From: Rhexocercosporidium sp. MPI-PUGE-AT-0058
Taxonomy: Eukaryota > Ascomycota > Leotiomycetes > Helotiales
NCBI GenBank assembly: GCA_020746875.1
Contig: JAGTJL010000002.1
Location: forward strand, 744,001 to 808,000
DNA length: 64,000 nucleotides
Direction of reading: 5' to 3'
Part shown: one piece after another, positions 1 through 11,000 of the stretch
Layout of the letters: each line of letters begins with the position of its first letter
Numbering within the stretch: the first letter of the stretch is position 1
Notes under the pieces: generated by a model
Database searches by the model: none
The model's input: only the letters and a program-made list of their open reading frames with translations
Told to the model about the DNA's origin: nothing
Made by a program: the position numbers and the translations under genes

Positions 1-507
1 AACACATCCGTTCAGGAAATCACCCCCTTCTCAACCTACCAGGCAATTACAGACTATACAGCAGCCAGTATCCCTGCGAATAAGATTATAATTGGAATCC
101 CGCTGTATGGCCGCTCCTTCCAAAGGACTGCTGGTTTAGGGCAATCTTTTACTGGTGTTGGGTCAGGGACTTGGGAGAATGGAGTATGGGACTACAAGGT
201 ACTTCCAAAAGCCGGTGCAACTGAATACCTTGACTCCGAAACTGGGGCATCATATAGCTACGATGCTTCTACTGAGGAGCTTGTAAGCTATGATAACGCT
301 GCAGCAGCAAAGCTTAAAGCTACCTACATTCAAAACAAGGGACTCGGTGGGGCTATGTACTGGGAAAGCAGTGCAGATAAAAGCCAAACAGAGAGTTTGA
401 TTTGGACGGTTGCAGAGAGCCTCGAAAATTTGGATCAAAGCGAAAATCAGTTGAATTATCCAGCGAGTCAATATGCCAACATAGTAGCTGGGATGCCGGG
501 CGAGTAA
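1..507 (+). CDS. GH18 chitinase, C-terminal part (5' end outside window)
   Basis: Frame 1 is open from the first base to TAA at 505-507 and encodes about 168 residues. The segment has the closing strands of a glycoside hydrolase 18 barrel: 'IIIGIPLYGRSF' near residue 29, the Y-S-Y-D block after the insertion domain, and 'GGAMYWESSADK' near residue 117, the last barrel strand with its substrate-stacking Trp. Enzymes of this family hydrolyse beta-1,4-GlcNAc bonds in chitin, usually as secreted or wall proteins. The catalytic DxxDxDxE motif would lie upstream of the window, so activity cannot be judged. No C-terminal binding module or GPI signal is visible. The family call is firm; the subgroup is not. 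Confidence 0.93.
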   Translation, partial: NTSVQEITPFSTYQAITDYTAASIPANKIIIGIPLYGRSFQRTAGLGQSFTGVGSGTWENGVWDYKVLPKAGATEYLDSETGASYSYDASTEELVSYDNAAAAKLKATYIQNKGLGGAMYWESSADKSQTESLIWTVAESLENLDQSENQLNYPASQYANIVAGMPGE

Positions 508-979
508 AATGAGGGGAACGCCTGTTATACCAACTCCGACGGAAAATAATAGAATACTTGATTGCAACTACGAACTCAGTACATCCAAGAGGCAATCTTT
601 TATTACAGCCTCATTCTCCCAACCTTTCGCGATCAAATCCACTAAACTACAATCCCAACTCCGTTTGAATATGTGAAAACAGGTTACTATAAGTTTTATC
701 TGCAGAATATATACTTACAAGTCAATAGCCTAATTTCCTTTCTTTTCTGTAAGTGGTATTCTCATGTCCATCAAATACAGTTGGGGAGAAGGCAATGCGT
801 GGCGCTTCAACGCCATTCATAGAACGTTTTAAACAGCGAAGGCGGCCCAGTCGAAAACTTAGGTGTAGGACACAGACGCGTGGTACCACTACTTCGGGAA
901 CTTTAACACTCGAGGCTGATGAGCTCCTTTTTACGCCAACCACCAATGCTTATAACTGGGCTTCCAGTGAGATTAAGAC
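508..979. other. Intergenic, no gene seen
   Basis: This is the 3' flank of the chitinase and of the convergent Cys-rich gene at 980. Short open frames on both strands lack family features, and I see no RNA gene or element terminus. Confidence 0.5.
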
Positions 980-1255
980 TCAGGATAAGTTATCATACGA
1001 GTGCCATCCGCACGGATTAGAGCAGGGTTTACCTTTGTTTGATCCCTTGTGGCAGTAAGACCCGCACCGCTGCCCATTCCTGTGACATGTGCAACCCTCC
1101 GCAGTGCATCCCGTTTCACAGGTACATTTGACAGCTCCGCGACCGCCTCCGGCAATCCATTTACATTTTCTCTTGAATTCCTCAGCGCTAAAGTTCGAGG
1201 GATCATAGCCACAGGCTCCTGGGGATTGGAGGACAGTAGTCTCGAGGTAGTCCAT
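980..1255 (-). CDS. Small Cys-rich CXC-like protein
   Basis: This 91-residue protein starts at the first ATG (1255-1253). The frame is open further upstream but without another ATG. Its C-terminal half has dense cysteines: 'KCTCETGCTAEGCTCHRN' followed by G-x-x-C-G-x-Y-C-H and C-x-x-P-C-G. This resembles the metal-binding CXC repeats of tesmin/TSO1-type proteins and the Cys-rich tails of some fungal orphan proteins. No signal peptide or membrane segment is visible, so an intracellular, perhaps zinc-binding or nucleic-acid-binding role is plausible but inferred. It is convergent with the chitinase. An upstream exon cannot be excluded. Confidence 0.6.
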   Translation of the reverse strand: MDYLETTVLQSPGACGYDPSNFSAEEFKRKCKWIAGGGRGAVKCTCETGCTAEGCTCHRNGQRCGSYCHKGSNKGKPCSNPCGWHSYDNLS

Positions 1256-1885
1256 GATTGCGGGTGCAGCGCGTTTCGCGGGGCTCGCCAATTACCGTGG
1301 CATGTTTTGCGGGGCTCACGGGCTAAGTCTTTATGGTAGCGCTATCGCACAAGTTTGCCTACTTATTTTGTTAATTTCCCTTTAATAACAATCACACCCC
1401 TTGTTATATTTTTTTTTCAAAGCGTGCCGTCAGATGTAAGAACAGCGGGAGCATATGCCTCGGTATCAAAATTTTCTCAGGAGAACACCTGGCGAGACTG
1501 GGCGTTGTGTCAGATCGTGGCAGATCTCACCAAATCTCACCAAATCTCACCAAATCTCACCAAATCTCAACCTGATGCCAGTAGATAATCGGTCAAGCGA
1601 GAAGGTTTGTCAAGCTGCTTGTACTTGACTACTCAACACTCCATTCCCACCATTCTGGGCAATCAGAGGACGTCTTAATGGAATCGCCGCTGCACCTATA
1701 GCAGGGAGAGGCGTACCAAAGTACTCGGTGGCGTTCAGCTGACCATCGACTTCCCTGTCCACCAACCCCTTTATTCTGCATGCCCAAGATGGCGCAGCAG
1801 TGGGATCTATGAGATCCTGTATCTCTCCCTCTCACTATTCATCCACACTCACTCTTAGTCTACTCAAGACTCTGTCTAAAACAGG
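1256..1885. other. Intergenic with 10-bp tandem repeat
   Basis: At about 1,525-1,570 the unit 'caaatctcac' is repeated four to five times head to tail. Otherwise I see only short frames without recognisable features. The segment separates the divergently oriented genes at 980-1255 and 1886-3640, so it should hold both promoters. Confidence 0.6.
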
Positions 1886-3640
1886 ATGTCGAACCAGCCT
1901 TTTCGTGTTCAAAAACGTGCTCTAAAACAAGTAAAGCAGAAGTCACCTGCCCTCAACGGTAGCAACTCCTAATGACAAAGGCATTATTTGTTACTAAAAA
2001 CAAAATAGTAATCGATGACCTTCACAAAGAGAGACTTCGAGCGTTTCAGCCGAATTATATCCCCACAGGTCGCCAGATCGACAAGTGGGTAAACTTACGC
2101 AACATGGACCCCTCATCAATCAGCCATAATGGTGCAAAGAAGAGGGCATGCCATTACCTGAAATACATATTTCAGCATAGCGAAAATCTTTTCACGCTAT
2201 GTGCTTTGTCTATTTCGTGGTCTAGGCTTGGTGTAATCAAAGATGAGGAGTATATATCGGAAATTTGCACGTGGTGGGATCGGGTTGAGCGATCTGCAAA
2301 GCTCCCCAACCTCCGAGGAATATCTGTCAATTGTGTAGGGAACTTTGAGACCCATCGTAGAGACAGGCCGCCTGAATCCAGTAAGTGTCGTTAAATGATG
2401 ATTCAAATTATGTGCTAATCATCTCTTCAGGCGAACCCCTCCTTCCTTTCAGAGTGGGTCATTCTCCTACACTTGAGAACAGAGCTCAAGAATACACCCT
2501 CCGGAACGGCGTCCAGCCTCTGTTGGATGGATTGGATGGATTTGATGAGTTTACAAAATCCCTCTTACAGAGTATACCTCTGTCAACATTTGACGATATT
2601 TCCGAAGAAGCCAAGACTCTTTGGGAACAAGCACACACAACATACCCGCGCCTATTCCAGTCGAAACAGTGTTGGGGAGATCAGCCCCCTACTGATGCCG
2701 CGTTGTTTTTGGCTACCACGGACATGATTGCAGAGTCCAAATCAAATTCAAAAGTCTCTTATGCAACATTCTGTCGGGGCGAGTTAGATACGGAAGTCGA
2801 TCCCAGTCTCGCCCTCGCACAGTTGTGGTCGCCTAACCCTGCAATGCCTGTCTCGCTCATCGGCGTCAAGCTCCCTAAAGTTCTTCCCGAGTCTATCTTT
2901 AAGTGCCCTGAAGAAATGAGCCTTTTTGTCGAACCCTTCGAACAAAGCAATCAACACCTATTTGTTACTCCAACATACTGTAAGACAGACCTGCACATTG
3001 GTATGAAGCAAATTCTCTTATCTATTGCGCTGTTTATATATGCTGATTATTTTCAGATACTAGTGAAGGTCTTTCTTTGCCACTTGGATCTGAGAAGCTC
3101 TGTCTACTTTTTCCAGGAACGAAACACAATCTCGATATTTTGCAGACGGCTGAGGGTCAAAAAGAAAAGCTCGCAAGGGTTGGCAAATCTCTAGAAGGAG
3201 GCCTCGTCACTAATTTGACATCCTCACATGCGATCTATATCCCTCTAGGCTGTATACATTCAGTGTTAACGAAAAAAGGCGGCTTTCTGATCACTATCGA
3301 CTTTATCGCCCCAACCTCAGCGAAAGCATATTCTGCTCTCTTCTGCGCCGGTCTCGATCGTATTGATGGCCGACGCGACCAAAAGACGTATTTTGATAAA
3401 TTCCTCCTGTCCGTCGAGCTTGCCCTGCATAACAATCGGGAATCAATAGGAATTGACTCATGGGTCAAATCACTTGATCGTATCCAGGAATGGGCCGGTG
3501 GACATCCTGCTTGGTCGAGAAAAGCGACCAAAATGTGGTGTAAGTTCCTCAAAACTCTTGAGTCGAAGAACCTCATATGTCCATGCGGAGAATCAGATCC
3601 GAGCCAATCCTTTCAGGAGCATTTCAAATGTCACCTATAG
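1886..3640 (+). CDS. JmjC/cupin-like hypothetical protein, four exons
   Basis: The model is join(1886..1958, 2009..2380, 2431..3000, 3057..3640), 532 residues. All three introns (50, 50 and 56 bp) have GT..AG ends, CTAAT or CTGAT branch sites and matching phase (1/1/1), which supports one intact gene. If the first intron is wrong, ATG at 1972 would be the start. The C-terminal third contains 'SHAIYIPLGCIHSVLT' and a following hydrophobic strand. This resembles the last beta-strands of JmjC/cupin domains, where a His near P-L-G-C-x-H would be a metal ligand. I do not see a full HxD...H triad, so catalysis is uncertain. It may be a fungal orphan family with a degenerate JmjC fold. No signal peptide is seen. 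Confidence 0.62.
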
Positions 3641-4111
3641 TAGCGGGTATATTGGGTAAATCAGCTTGGCTATGACGAAAGTGAATATGAGAGGAATTCA
3701 TCCGTTGCGAGGTGAGAGGGACAAGGACGAGAGGGATGGATATAGTTGGAGTAAAACTGCTCCCTGAGGTTTCGATTTTAGCTACCATGATAACGTCCCT
3801 TCCTGCGTGCCGAGAAACCTTACGTGCCAAGAAAAATATAAGGTACTTTAACTTTATTTACTTTTAACTCTATAACTTACAGGTCTAAGGTTAAGCCGGG
3901 GCTTTCGGCGCTCTGACGCCAAGTCAAAATGGAGCTACTTTGTTTTGAGCTAACGAAACGTATTCACGAGATCCGCCTTTCTTAGGAATGAGTAGCAGAC
4001 AAAGGAGATCGGAGCCAAGCGTGGAACTACACAGAAAATCTCCATTATTCAACTTTCAAGACTCCAAGGCCCACTACAGTTTTAAAAGTCCCCTTGGCTT
4101 ATTTTCTTACA
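3641..4111. other. Intergenic with a solo TIR end
   Basis: The 3' flanks of two convergent genes meet here. The only structure I see is a single left-type terminus of the ACGTCC TIR family at 3793 (see its own entry). Confidence 0.6.
3793..3860 (+). repeat. Solo left terminus of the ACGTCC TIR family
   Basis: After TA at 3791-3792 the sequence starts ACGTCCCTTCCTGCGTGCCG and carries the two tandem copies of the CGTGCCGAGAAA-like motif, then an AGGTACTTT block as in the NLR elements. Similarity stops after about 70 bp, and no matching right end is found before 7,195. It is best read as a relic of an excised, deleted or recombined element. Confidence 0.75.
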
Positions 4112-5464
4112 CTAGACACCACCGACCCTAATAGCAAGAACCAGTGGGTCTCTAGCCGAGACTGTCCCGGATTGATCCTCTCCGGAAGGGTTCACATCAT
4201 CGTAAGGAAATGCATATCCTTTCCCATCTGATTCATATTCGTGTATAATACGGCTGAAGTGGTTCGTTGGCGATGTATTATAATAGAAATTAGATGATAA
4301 ACTTGGTTGGACGTTGCCGCCATGAATTAGGAATGTAGACCGATTGAATGCAGCGCAAAGACGCGGTACAATAGCTCGATGAATGGTATTATCTGTAGCT
4401 AGTATTTCGAATGGGCCAGTGTTGCAGCCAAAAATATCAAATGCTGTGGGCTTTGTATAACTGCGATTATCACCGGCGCATGTAAGAACATTGCCTGTGA
4501 CTTGGCATTGAACTTTTCCCTCTGACAGTTGGGTATCGATGATTAGTGGCGTTGAGGTATAAAATGACCAGACTTGATTAATGTAATCAACCCAATAAGA
4601 CTTAAATGCACTGGGATTTAAGTTGATATAGTTGACTGGAGCAAGGACCCTTATTGCCGTTCCAGTATTACTCCTCTGGCAGAGCTCATCCCAGGGCTGA
4701 CCATCTTGCATGGCTTGTCTACGTAAGTCATTGCAAATACATGCGACTGCATTTGCAGTTAACCCTGCGGTAGATTGAACAGTTCCGGGTATAGTAGTAA
4801 GGCTTATGCCCAAAGGTAAGCCAACGAAATCGACACAGCTTATATTAGCCCAAACTCCGCTTGGAAGATGTGTTAGTTCGACAAAACCCCATTCTACAGT
4901 TGCGCTAGGATCGGTGGGATCAACAGCTGAAGGTTCAATCAAGATAGTTTCCTTATCAACTGAGAGCATAAAGAATTCGAGCTCCCCTATAGCGAAATAA
5001 ATACGAGCAGAAGAAATATAAGCCGATATATTGACGGAAATCGTGGATCCTGGTGGTCCAAGGGGAAGCTTAACGTCTTGCGTAACTTTGACAGGAACTG
5101 TGGCACCGTCTGCATCCGGATGGTAGAAAGAGCCGTCTGGTTGTAAAATAATTACTCGGTTATTGATATCTTTCCCAATTATATAAGCATATACTCCATT
5201 TGCCAGGTTATTGTGTAGAGAAAACGAGAGATTTTCATTGTTAGCAGCCACACTTAGACTGTTGAATTTAGTTAGGATATCTTTAAAATATGCTGTTAAG
5301 AAATACCTTTTTTTGTACTGCGATCGGACACCCACAGGAACTGGATAATTAGTTTTATTCACAATTGCTGGTTCTCGGTTCTCGGGCTCCGCAGTGGTAT
5401 CGAGTTGAACAAAAGAGGAGGCTATTCCCACAAATAATATTACAGCAACTTTAGACATGAACAT
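4112..5464 (-). CDS. Secreted GH64-type beta-1,3-glucanase
   Basis: A single exon encodes 450 residues from ATG at 5464. The N-terminus is a signal peptide (hydrophobic 'KVAVILFVGIASSF'), so the enzyme is exported. The body reads as a GH64 laminaripentaose-producing beta-1,3-glucanase: 'NGVYAYIIGKD', a G-S-F-Y-H-P block, 'ARIYFAIGELEF', 'GVWANISCVDFVGLPLG', 'QPWDELCQR', 'VWSFYTSTPL', 'FDIFGCNTGPF' and a His-rich end. Length and block order match the family. The protein would cleave beta-1,3-glucan, either for wall remodelling or against other fungi. I cannot assign catalytic acids with certainty. The gene is convergent with the JmjC-like gene and shows no break. Confidence 0.9.
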   Translation of the reverse strand: MFMSKVAVILFVGIASSFVQLDTTAEPENREPAIVNKTNYPVPVGVRSQYKKRYFLTAYFKDILTKFNSLSVAANNENLSFSLHNNLANGVYAYIIGKDINNRVIILQPDGSFYHPDADGATVPVKVTQDVKLPLGPPGSTISVNISAYISSARIYFAIGELEFFMLSVDKETILIEPSAVDPTDPSATVEWGFVELTHLPSGVWANISCVDFVGLPLGISLTTIPGTVQSTAGLTANAVACICNDLRRQAMQDGQPWDELCQRSNTGTAIRVLAPVNYINLNPSAFKSYWVDYINQVWSFYTSTPLIIDTQLSEGKVQCQVTGNVLTCAGDNRSYTKPTAFDIFGCNTGPFEILATDNTIHRAIVPRLCAAFNRSTFLIHGGNVQPSLSSNFYYNTSPTNHFSRIIHEYESDGKGYAFPYDDVNPSGEDQSGTVSARDPLVLAIRVGGV

Positions 5465-5946
5465 TTTGAATTTCTTGAGGGTAGTACGGCGAGACTTGAA
5501 TATCAGAAGCTATACAAGGAAGCCTGCCATTGGCCTTTACTTTCTGTGTGTCTTCCTGTTGAAGTACCTGCGTATAATTCATTAGCCAGAAAAGGCCGAG
5601 AAGTCGTTGCACAGACGGGTTCTATATATGGATCTCAAAACAATAGAGCAAAAACTGGATCTCCCGGCGAGCTTCATTTATAATCTACCGCATAAGATAT
5701 CTTAACAAGTAGATAGCCTTTTCTACTAGGACCTCTAATATCAGAGTCTGAGGCAGCTCTTTTTGAGGAACTAAATCAAATGAGTTAGTGTATAAGGCTT
5801 TCATGGATTACGGGAATGTCCAATCACAAGGATAAGATCATGGAATTGTTGAAGTGTAATCCAACCCTGTCCTTGCTACACATATTCCATCTGAAGATTT
5901 CCATGTAAGTAGTGGGTTAATGAAGCTACTGGAATCCTCTAGCATA
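5465..5946. other. Intergenic, no gene seen
   Basis: This is the upstream region of the glucanase and the 3' flank of the next minus-strand gene. I see no recognisable repeat or RNA gene. Confidence 0.5.
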
Positions 5947-6369
5947 TTAAATGTCCCTTTGGTATTTATCCAACGAAGAGACAGTCACCTTACTGCTTCC
6001 CACCTCAATCAATGGCCTGACATTATCCAAGAATAGCCTCGCTCCGTGGTTAGTATCTTTCGATACAAATTTGTACTTCTCTTTGATCTCATCCATCATC
6101 TCCCATTCCCGACGTGCTATTTCTTTAACTGTACAGAACTCATTATCATCATCCCAAGCCCTGTACTTATTCTGGCCCATTGGTATTTTTGCCATGCAGT
6201 TTGGGCACCGTACGCAAAAGGCTGCAGTAATTTTTTCAGCTCCAACGCCAATGCGAAGGAATTGACCAACACCGAGAATGTGGGTGCACACCATATCCGA
6301 CTTAAGGTTTTCAGACTCGCGACGGCGGCATTCGAGACATATAATAGTAACACTAATGGTAGTAAGCAT
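5947..6369 (-). CDS. Hypothetical Cys-rich protein, 140 aa
   Basis: The ORF starts at ATG 6369. It has two cysteine pairs, 'CLECRRRE' near residue 11 and 'CVRCPNCMAKIP' near residue 52, with further Cys and His between them. This suggests a small zinc-binding module, but the spacing does not match a RING or C2H2 finger I can name. A charged, probably helical tail follows ('REWEMMDEIKEKYKF'). The first residues are hydrophobic but short, so secretion is unlikely. I do not recognise the family. It could be a single exon of a longer gene. Confidence 0.45.
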   Translation of the reverse strand: MLTTISVTIICLECRRRESENLKSDMVCTHILGVGQFLRIGVGAEKITAAFCVRCPNCMAKIPMGQNKYRAWDDDNEFCTVKEIARREWEMMDEIKEKYKFVSKDTNHGARLFLDNVRPLIEVGSSKVTVSSLDKYQRDI

Positions 6370-6808
6370 AATGATTCAAGCTGAAGTCAGGTGAACTACG
6401 CCTAGTTCCCTAATATTCATTTATCGTTAATTCGCTTGGGAAAATTCCTCCTTAAAGCATTTGTTATAAAAATTATGTTAGTAGCTCAAAATGGCTGACG
6501 GTTACCGCTCAAAATACCATTAGGTGAAATCGATTTCAAGGTAATAGTAAAAGTTGATAATTATTCATGAGTTTTCTCGAGAATAGGCTCTATGCGTTGG
6601 TTTGCTCCCTTGGAGGGTCCGTTTTGGGTAGCGGCTGAATGTGGCAAATATGGCAGGTTCCAGAATTGGCTGCACCACCAGAATAGCTGTTTTTGGATAT
6701 TTTTGTACGACTTGTATGGTATTATAAGATAAGGCTTAGAATACGAGTTTCTAAAGCTCAGGATCAATGCTCGAAGTATATTAACCCGAGCAGATAACTT
6801 TAGCATTA
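6370..6808. other. Intergenic promoter region, AT-rich
   Basis: Divergent promoter space between the minus-strand gene ending at 6369 and the MADS-like gene. The minus-strand open frame here (6561-6821) has no family features and overlaps the MADS start. Confidence 0.45.
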
Positions 6809-7164
6809 ATGGATAATGCAAATATCGAGCGAACGGAAGGAAAAAGAAGAAAGAGGGAAAATGAAAACATAAATAGGAGGAAGGAAACTTTAATCAAGAA
6901 AGCCTATGAATTAGGAGAATTCGATAGTATTGATGTGGCTTTGATAATTTGCAAGCATGGCCGATATACGACGTATAGTTCCAATAGCTCTATATCGCAG
7001 CTATTGCATATAGCTGAGATAGTAAGTAAAGCGATTGTTTTCTTGAAACGACAATATTAATAATCTTTTAGCAAAAAGCTTATCCTCTCCCAAATATTCT
7101 ATTACCGGAAGACGTCCAAAAGCGCCTCGCAAACAAGAGAAAAGAGATTATTGAAGATGAATAA
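6809..7164 (+). CDS. MADS-box-like mini-protein, two exons
   Basis: The model is join(6809..7021, 7072..7164), 101 residues. The 50-bp intron (GTAAGT...TTTTAG) keeps phase 0. The motif 'NRRKETLIKKAYELGEFD' followed by I-D-V-A-L-I-I and G-R-Y is the core of an SRF/MADS DNA-binding domain (basic helix plus first beta-strand). The second exon, 'PEDVQKRLANKRKEIIEDE', is a charged helix. Stop TAA at 7162 is followed in frame by 'TRELARLLDI', which suggests the original protein was longer and a codon was lost. Thirty bases downstream the NLR TIR element is inserted. It is probably a DNA-binding factor or a decaying relative of one. Confidence 0.65.
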
Positions 7165-7196
7165 ACAAGAGAATTGGCTAGACTCTTAGATATATA

Positions 7197-7640
7197 ACGT
7201 CCCTCCCTACGTGCCGAGAAACCCTGCGTGCCGAGAAAAACGAGAGGTACTTTGAAATTAAGCATCTTAAACTTCACGCCAGCTTCTGAGCCGATAAAAA
7301 CAAAAGATCAGAAGTATTAAACAGCTATTTATTAGCAATTTGACTCCTTCCGAAGAAAATTTGAATATCCATCGTCGTTCTTTCGCCTGATTCTTGAGAA
7401 GTCTCTTTTCAAGCTTTATTAGAGTTCTTTGCCACAGCTATCCTGGCGAACTCTCATCGTTCCTTACATATTCTAAAAGTTCTTAGCTGAGCTTTAGATC
7501 CTTATTCCTTTGTCCGAGAGCCTGATAAGCTTTGTGGCTGCTGTGGCGTTCAAACAGCTGTAGACCCGCCACACTGTTTGGTACACAAAACTAACGATTC
7601 TTGGCTCGGCAGACCCCGCACCTCCGCCAAAGTTTCGATA
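7197..7640 (+). repeat. Left long TIR of element 1
   Basis: Inverted copy of 11676-12123. The outer 50 bp hold two tandem CGTGCCGAGAAA motifs spaced about 17 bp, plausible transposase-binding sites. The inner part includes 'GCTTTGTGGCTGCTGT' and the CCCCGCACCTCC block that recur near the ends of the other copies. Confidence 0.8.
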
Positions 7641-8026
7641 ATTTTGCCGTAGTTTCGCCGTAGCCTGCTTAATAAGTGTTAGCCTGAGATTTAAGGCTAG
7701 AGTTCAACAAGAGATAGATGATCGAAAGCAGAGTGTGTCCTGAATTTCTTTATCATCGATTCCCAGACTTCTTTAGCCTCCGCCTTAGCAACAAGAATCT
7801 ATTATTCTTATGGCTTCCAGCATTCCTACTGTGAGCCTGAGCAACTGGGCTTGTGTTGTGCGCTTCCAGTTATGTACGACGATGCTATTGCCGCGAGGCT
7901 GCCGTCCAGCTGAATGCGCCAGCCTTAACCCGACATGAAGTCTTCACCCTTCCTATCTATGCCATTTCGGACGGCTCAACAGCTACCGAAACCCCTTCTT
8001 ACTGCGATCCTCGACTTAGGCGAATA

Positions 8027-11000
8027 ATGCGTCTGCTACAGTATAACAACGATGGCGACTTCAGCCTGACAGAGTTCTTCGAAGGCGATATACCCAAGAA
8101 GTATGCTATACTTTCACATAAATAGGGAGCAGAGGAGGTCACTTTCAAGGATCTGACAGACGGCACGAGTAAAGGCAAGGCTGGCTACGACAAGATAGAG
8201 TTCTGCGGAGAACAGGCGAGGCGTGATGGCCTACAATACTTTTGGGTGGATACCTGCTGTATCGATAAATCCAATGCCGTCGAGCTTCAGGAAGCTATCA
8301 ACTCGATGTTTCGCTGGTACTAAGATGCGACTAAGTGCTACGTTTATCTGCCAGATGTTTCGCGGCCTCAAAACGACTCGGATGATGAGTCTAACAAGGA
8401 CTGGGTATCGATATTCCGGAAAAGCGAATGGTTCAGACGAGGATGGACTCTGCAAGAGCTTATTGCGCCAGCATCAGTCGACTTCTTCTGCAAAGAAGGG
8501 GAGCTGCTAGGCAATAAAATATCTTTAGAACAGGACATCTGCGAGGTAATAGGAATTCTAGCTAATGCCTTAAGAGGGAGCTCTTTGTCCGACCTTAGCG
8601 TCGCTGAACGATTGTCGTGAGCAGTAAGTCGTGAGACTTTTCGCCAGGAAGACATGGCATACTCTCTGCTAGGTCTATTTGGTATTTATTTGCTATTTAT
8701 TTATAGGGAAGGGAAAGAGCACGCGTTCAGGCGACTTAAAAAGGAGATCCAGAACTCGCTAACAGGTGAGCATATAACAAATTACCTTATCTTTAGCTAT
8801 CTGCTGATCATTCTTTGCAAGAAGCCGAGCAAAACCCACCCGACTCTCAGACTCGAAGCTGTATATAAGACCTACGGATAACAGATCCCCGCGAGGACAA
8901 GAAGCGGATCGAGGATACGAAGGGCGGGCTGTTGCGAGACTCTTACCGATGGATCCTTGAATATCCCGATTTTCGATAATGGCGCGACGACAAACAGAGC
9001 CGGCTGCTCTGGATTAAAGGTGATCTTGGCAAAGGCAAGACGATATTGATTTGTGGCATCATCGATGAAATAAGTCCATAGACAAAGCTGAGAGATAAGG
9101 AAGCAACTACGCTATTGGCATACTTCTTCTGTCAGGCTACCGATTCGCGGATTAACAATGCTGCAGCCGTGCTCCGAAGCTTGATTTACTTGCTTATTGT
9201 CCAACAACTATTGCTTGTCTCACACGTGCGGGAAAAGTACGATCACGCTGGCAAAGCCCTCTTTGAAGATATAAACGCATGGATTGCGTTATGCGAAATC
9301 TTCATGAGCGTTTTGCAAGACCCAAACTTAAAGAGCACTTACCTGGTTATCGATGCGCTCGACGAATGCGAAAGAAATCTTTACCAGCTTTTGAATCTTA
9401 TTGATCAAACTGCTTCAATTTCCTCTCGCGTCAAATGGATTGTGTCGAGCCGTAATTAACCTAATATTGAGTCGCGGTTAAGACTTGACGATATTAAGAT
9501 GAGGCTTAGCCTCGAGCTGAACGAAGAGCATGTTTCTCGTGCTATTGAATTATTTGTTAATTTGAAAGTGCCTAAGCTTCCACTTATTGCGGACGATAGC
9601 GCGCTATAAGAGATTGTTCAGGACCAGATATACGCTAAGGCTAATAGTATATTTCTCTGGGCGGCTTTTGTCATAAAGGAGCTTAAGTCCGTGGAGAGCT
9701 AGGACGTGCTCGATATACTTTAAGATATGCTGCCGGATCTAGAACCGCTTTACGATCAGATGCTATGTCAGGTTGAACAGCTACAGCGCAAAGATCCTGA
9801 GTTCTGCCGTCTTATCTTATCTACTATTACGCTTGCGTATCGCTTATTCCATATCTTTGAAGTAGGAGCCCTTTTTAACCTTCCTCGGCAAATCTCTTGC
9901 AATCTCGATAAAGTCATAAAAGTTGTGAATAAGTGCGGCTCGTTCCTTACCATACGATATAATCGCACGTACTTCATCTATTAATCGGCAAAGGACTTCT
10001 TACTAGAGAGGGCATTTGATAGAGTATTTACCTCTGGAAAGGTAGATGCAAATTATATTATATTTTCAAAATCGCTTGATATTATATCTCAATCGCTTCA
10101 ACGCGATATATATGGGTTGCGCACGCCAGGGTACCCGATTGAGATGGTTAAGCCGCCAGTTCCAGATCCATTTGCTGCAGCGTAATACTCTTGTTTTTAT
10201 TAGGTCGATCATCTACTTGACTATAATAAAGGGCATATTATTACTGATCTTATAAACGGTGGCTTTGTTTATTAATTTTTAAGAACGAATTATATATTCT
10301 GGCTTAAGGCGCTTAGCTTAATGAAACGCTTGCCCGATAGTATTGTAATAATAATGAAGCTCGAGAACTTGATTAAGGTAAGTCATATTGCGGTTTTGAA
10401 GACGCCTTAGAGAAGATTACTGACTTATATAAGTTTGATGAAAGTCCTATTGGGCATGCGTTTATACATGATGCAAGGCGGTTTATTATGTCCAGTCGAT
10501 TGATTATCGAACAGGCGCCTCTTCAAGTATATTGTTCAGCTCTTGTCTTTGCCCCAGAGAAGAGCATTATTCGAGAAACGTTCGAGAAATATATGCCGTC
10601 TTGGATCCAGAGGAAGCCTAGAGTAGAAGCATATTGGAATGCGATGCTTCAGACGCTCGAGGGCCATTCTGGCTCGGTCACGTCAGTGGCCTTCTCCCCC
10701 GACGGCAAGCAGGTCGTGTCAGGATCTGTCGACGAGACAGTGCGGCTCTGGGACGCTGCGACAGGAGCTTTACAGCAGACGCTCGAGGGCCATTCTAGAG
10801 AGGTCTTGTCGGTGGCCTTCTTCCCCGACGGCAAGCAGGTCGTGTCAGGATCCGGCGACGAGATAGTGCGGCTCTGGGACGCTGCGACAGGAGCTTTACA
10901 GCAGACGCTCGAGGGCCATTCTAGAGAGGTCTTGTCGGTGGCCTTCTTCCCCGACGGCAAGCAGGTCGTGTCAGGATCCGGCGACGAGATAGTGCGGCTC

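Noticed and set aside
1525..1575. CRISPR-like or telomere-like repeat
   Set aside because: Only four to five direct 10-bp units without spacers, in a eukaryotic context, and not a telomere unit.
6561..6821. Minus-strand 86-aa ORF
   Set aside because: It overlaps the MADS-like gene start, is AT-driven and has no recognisable features.
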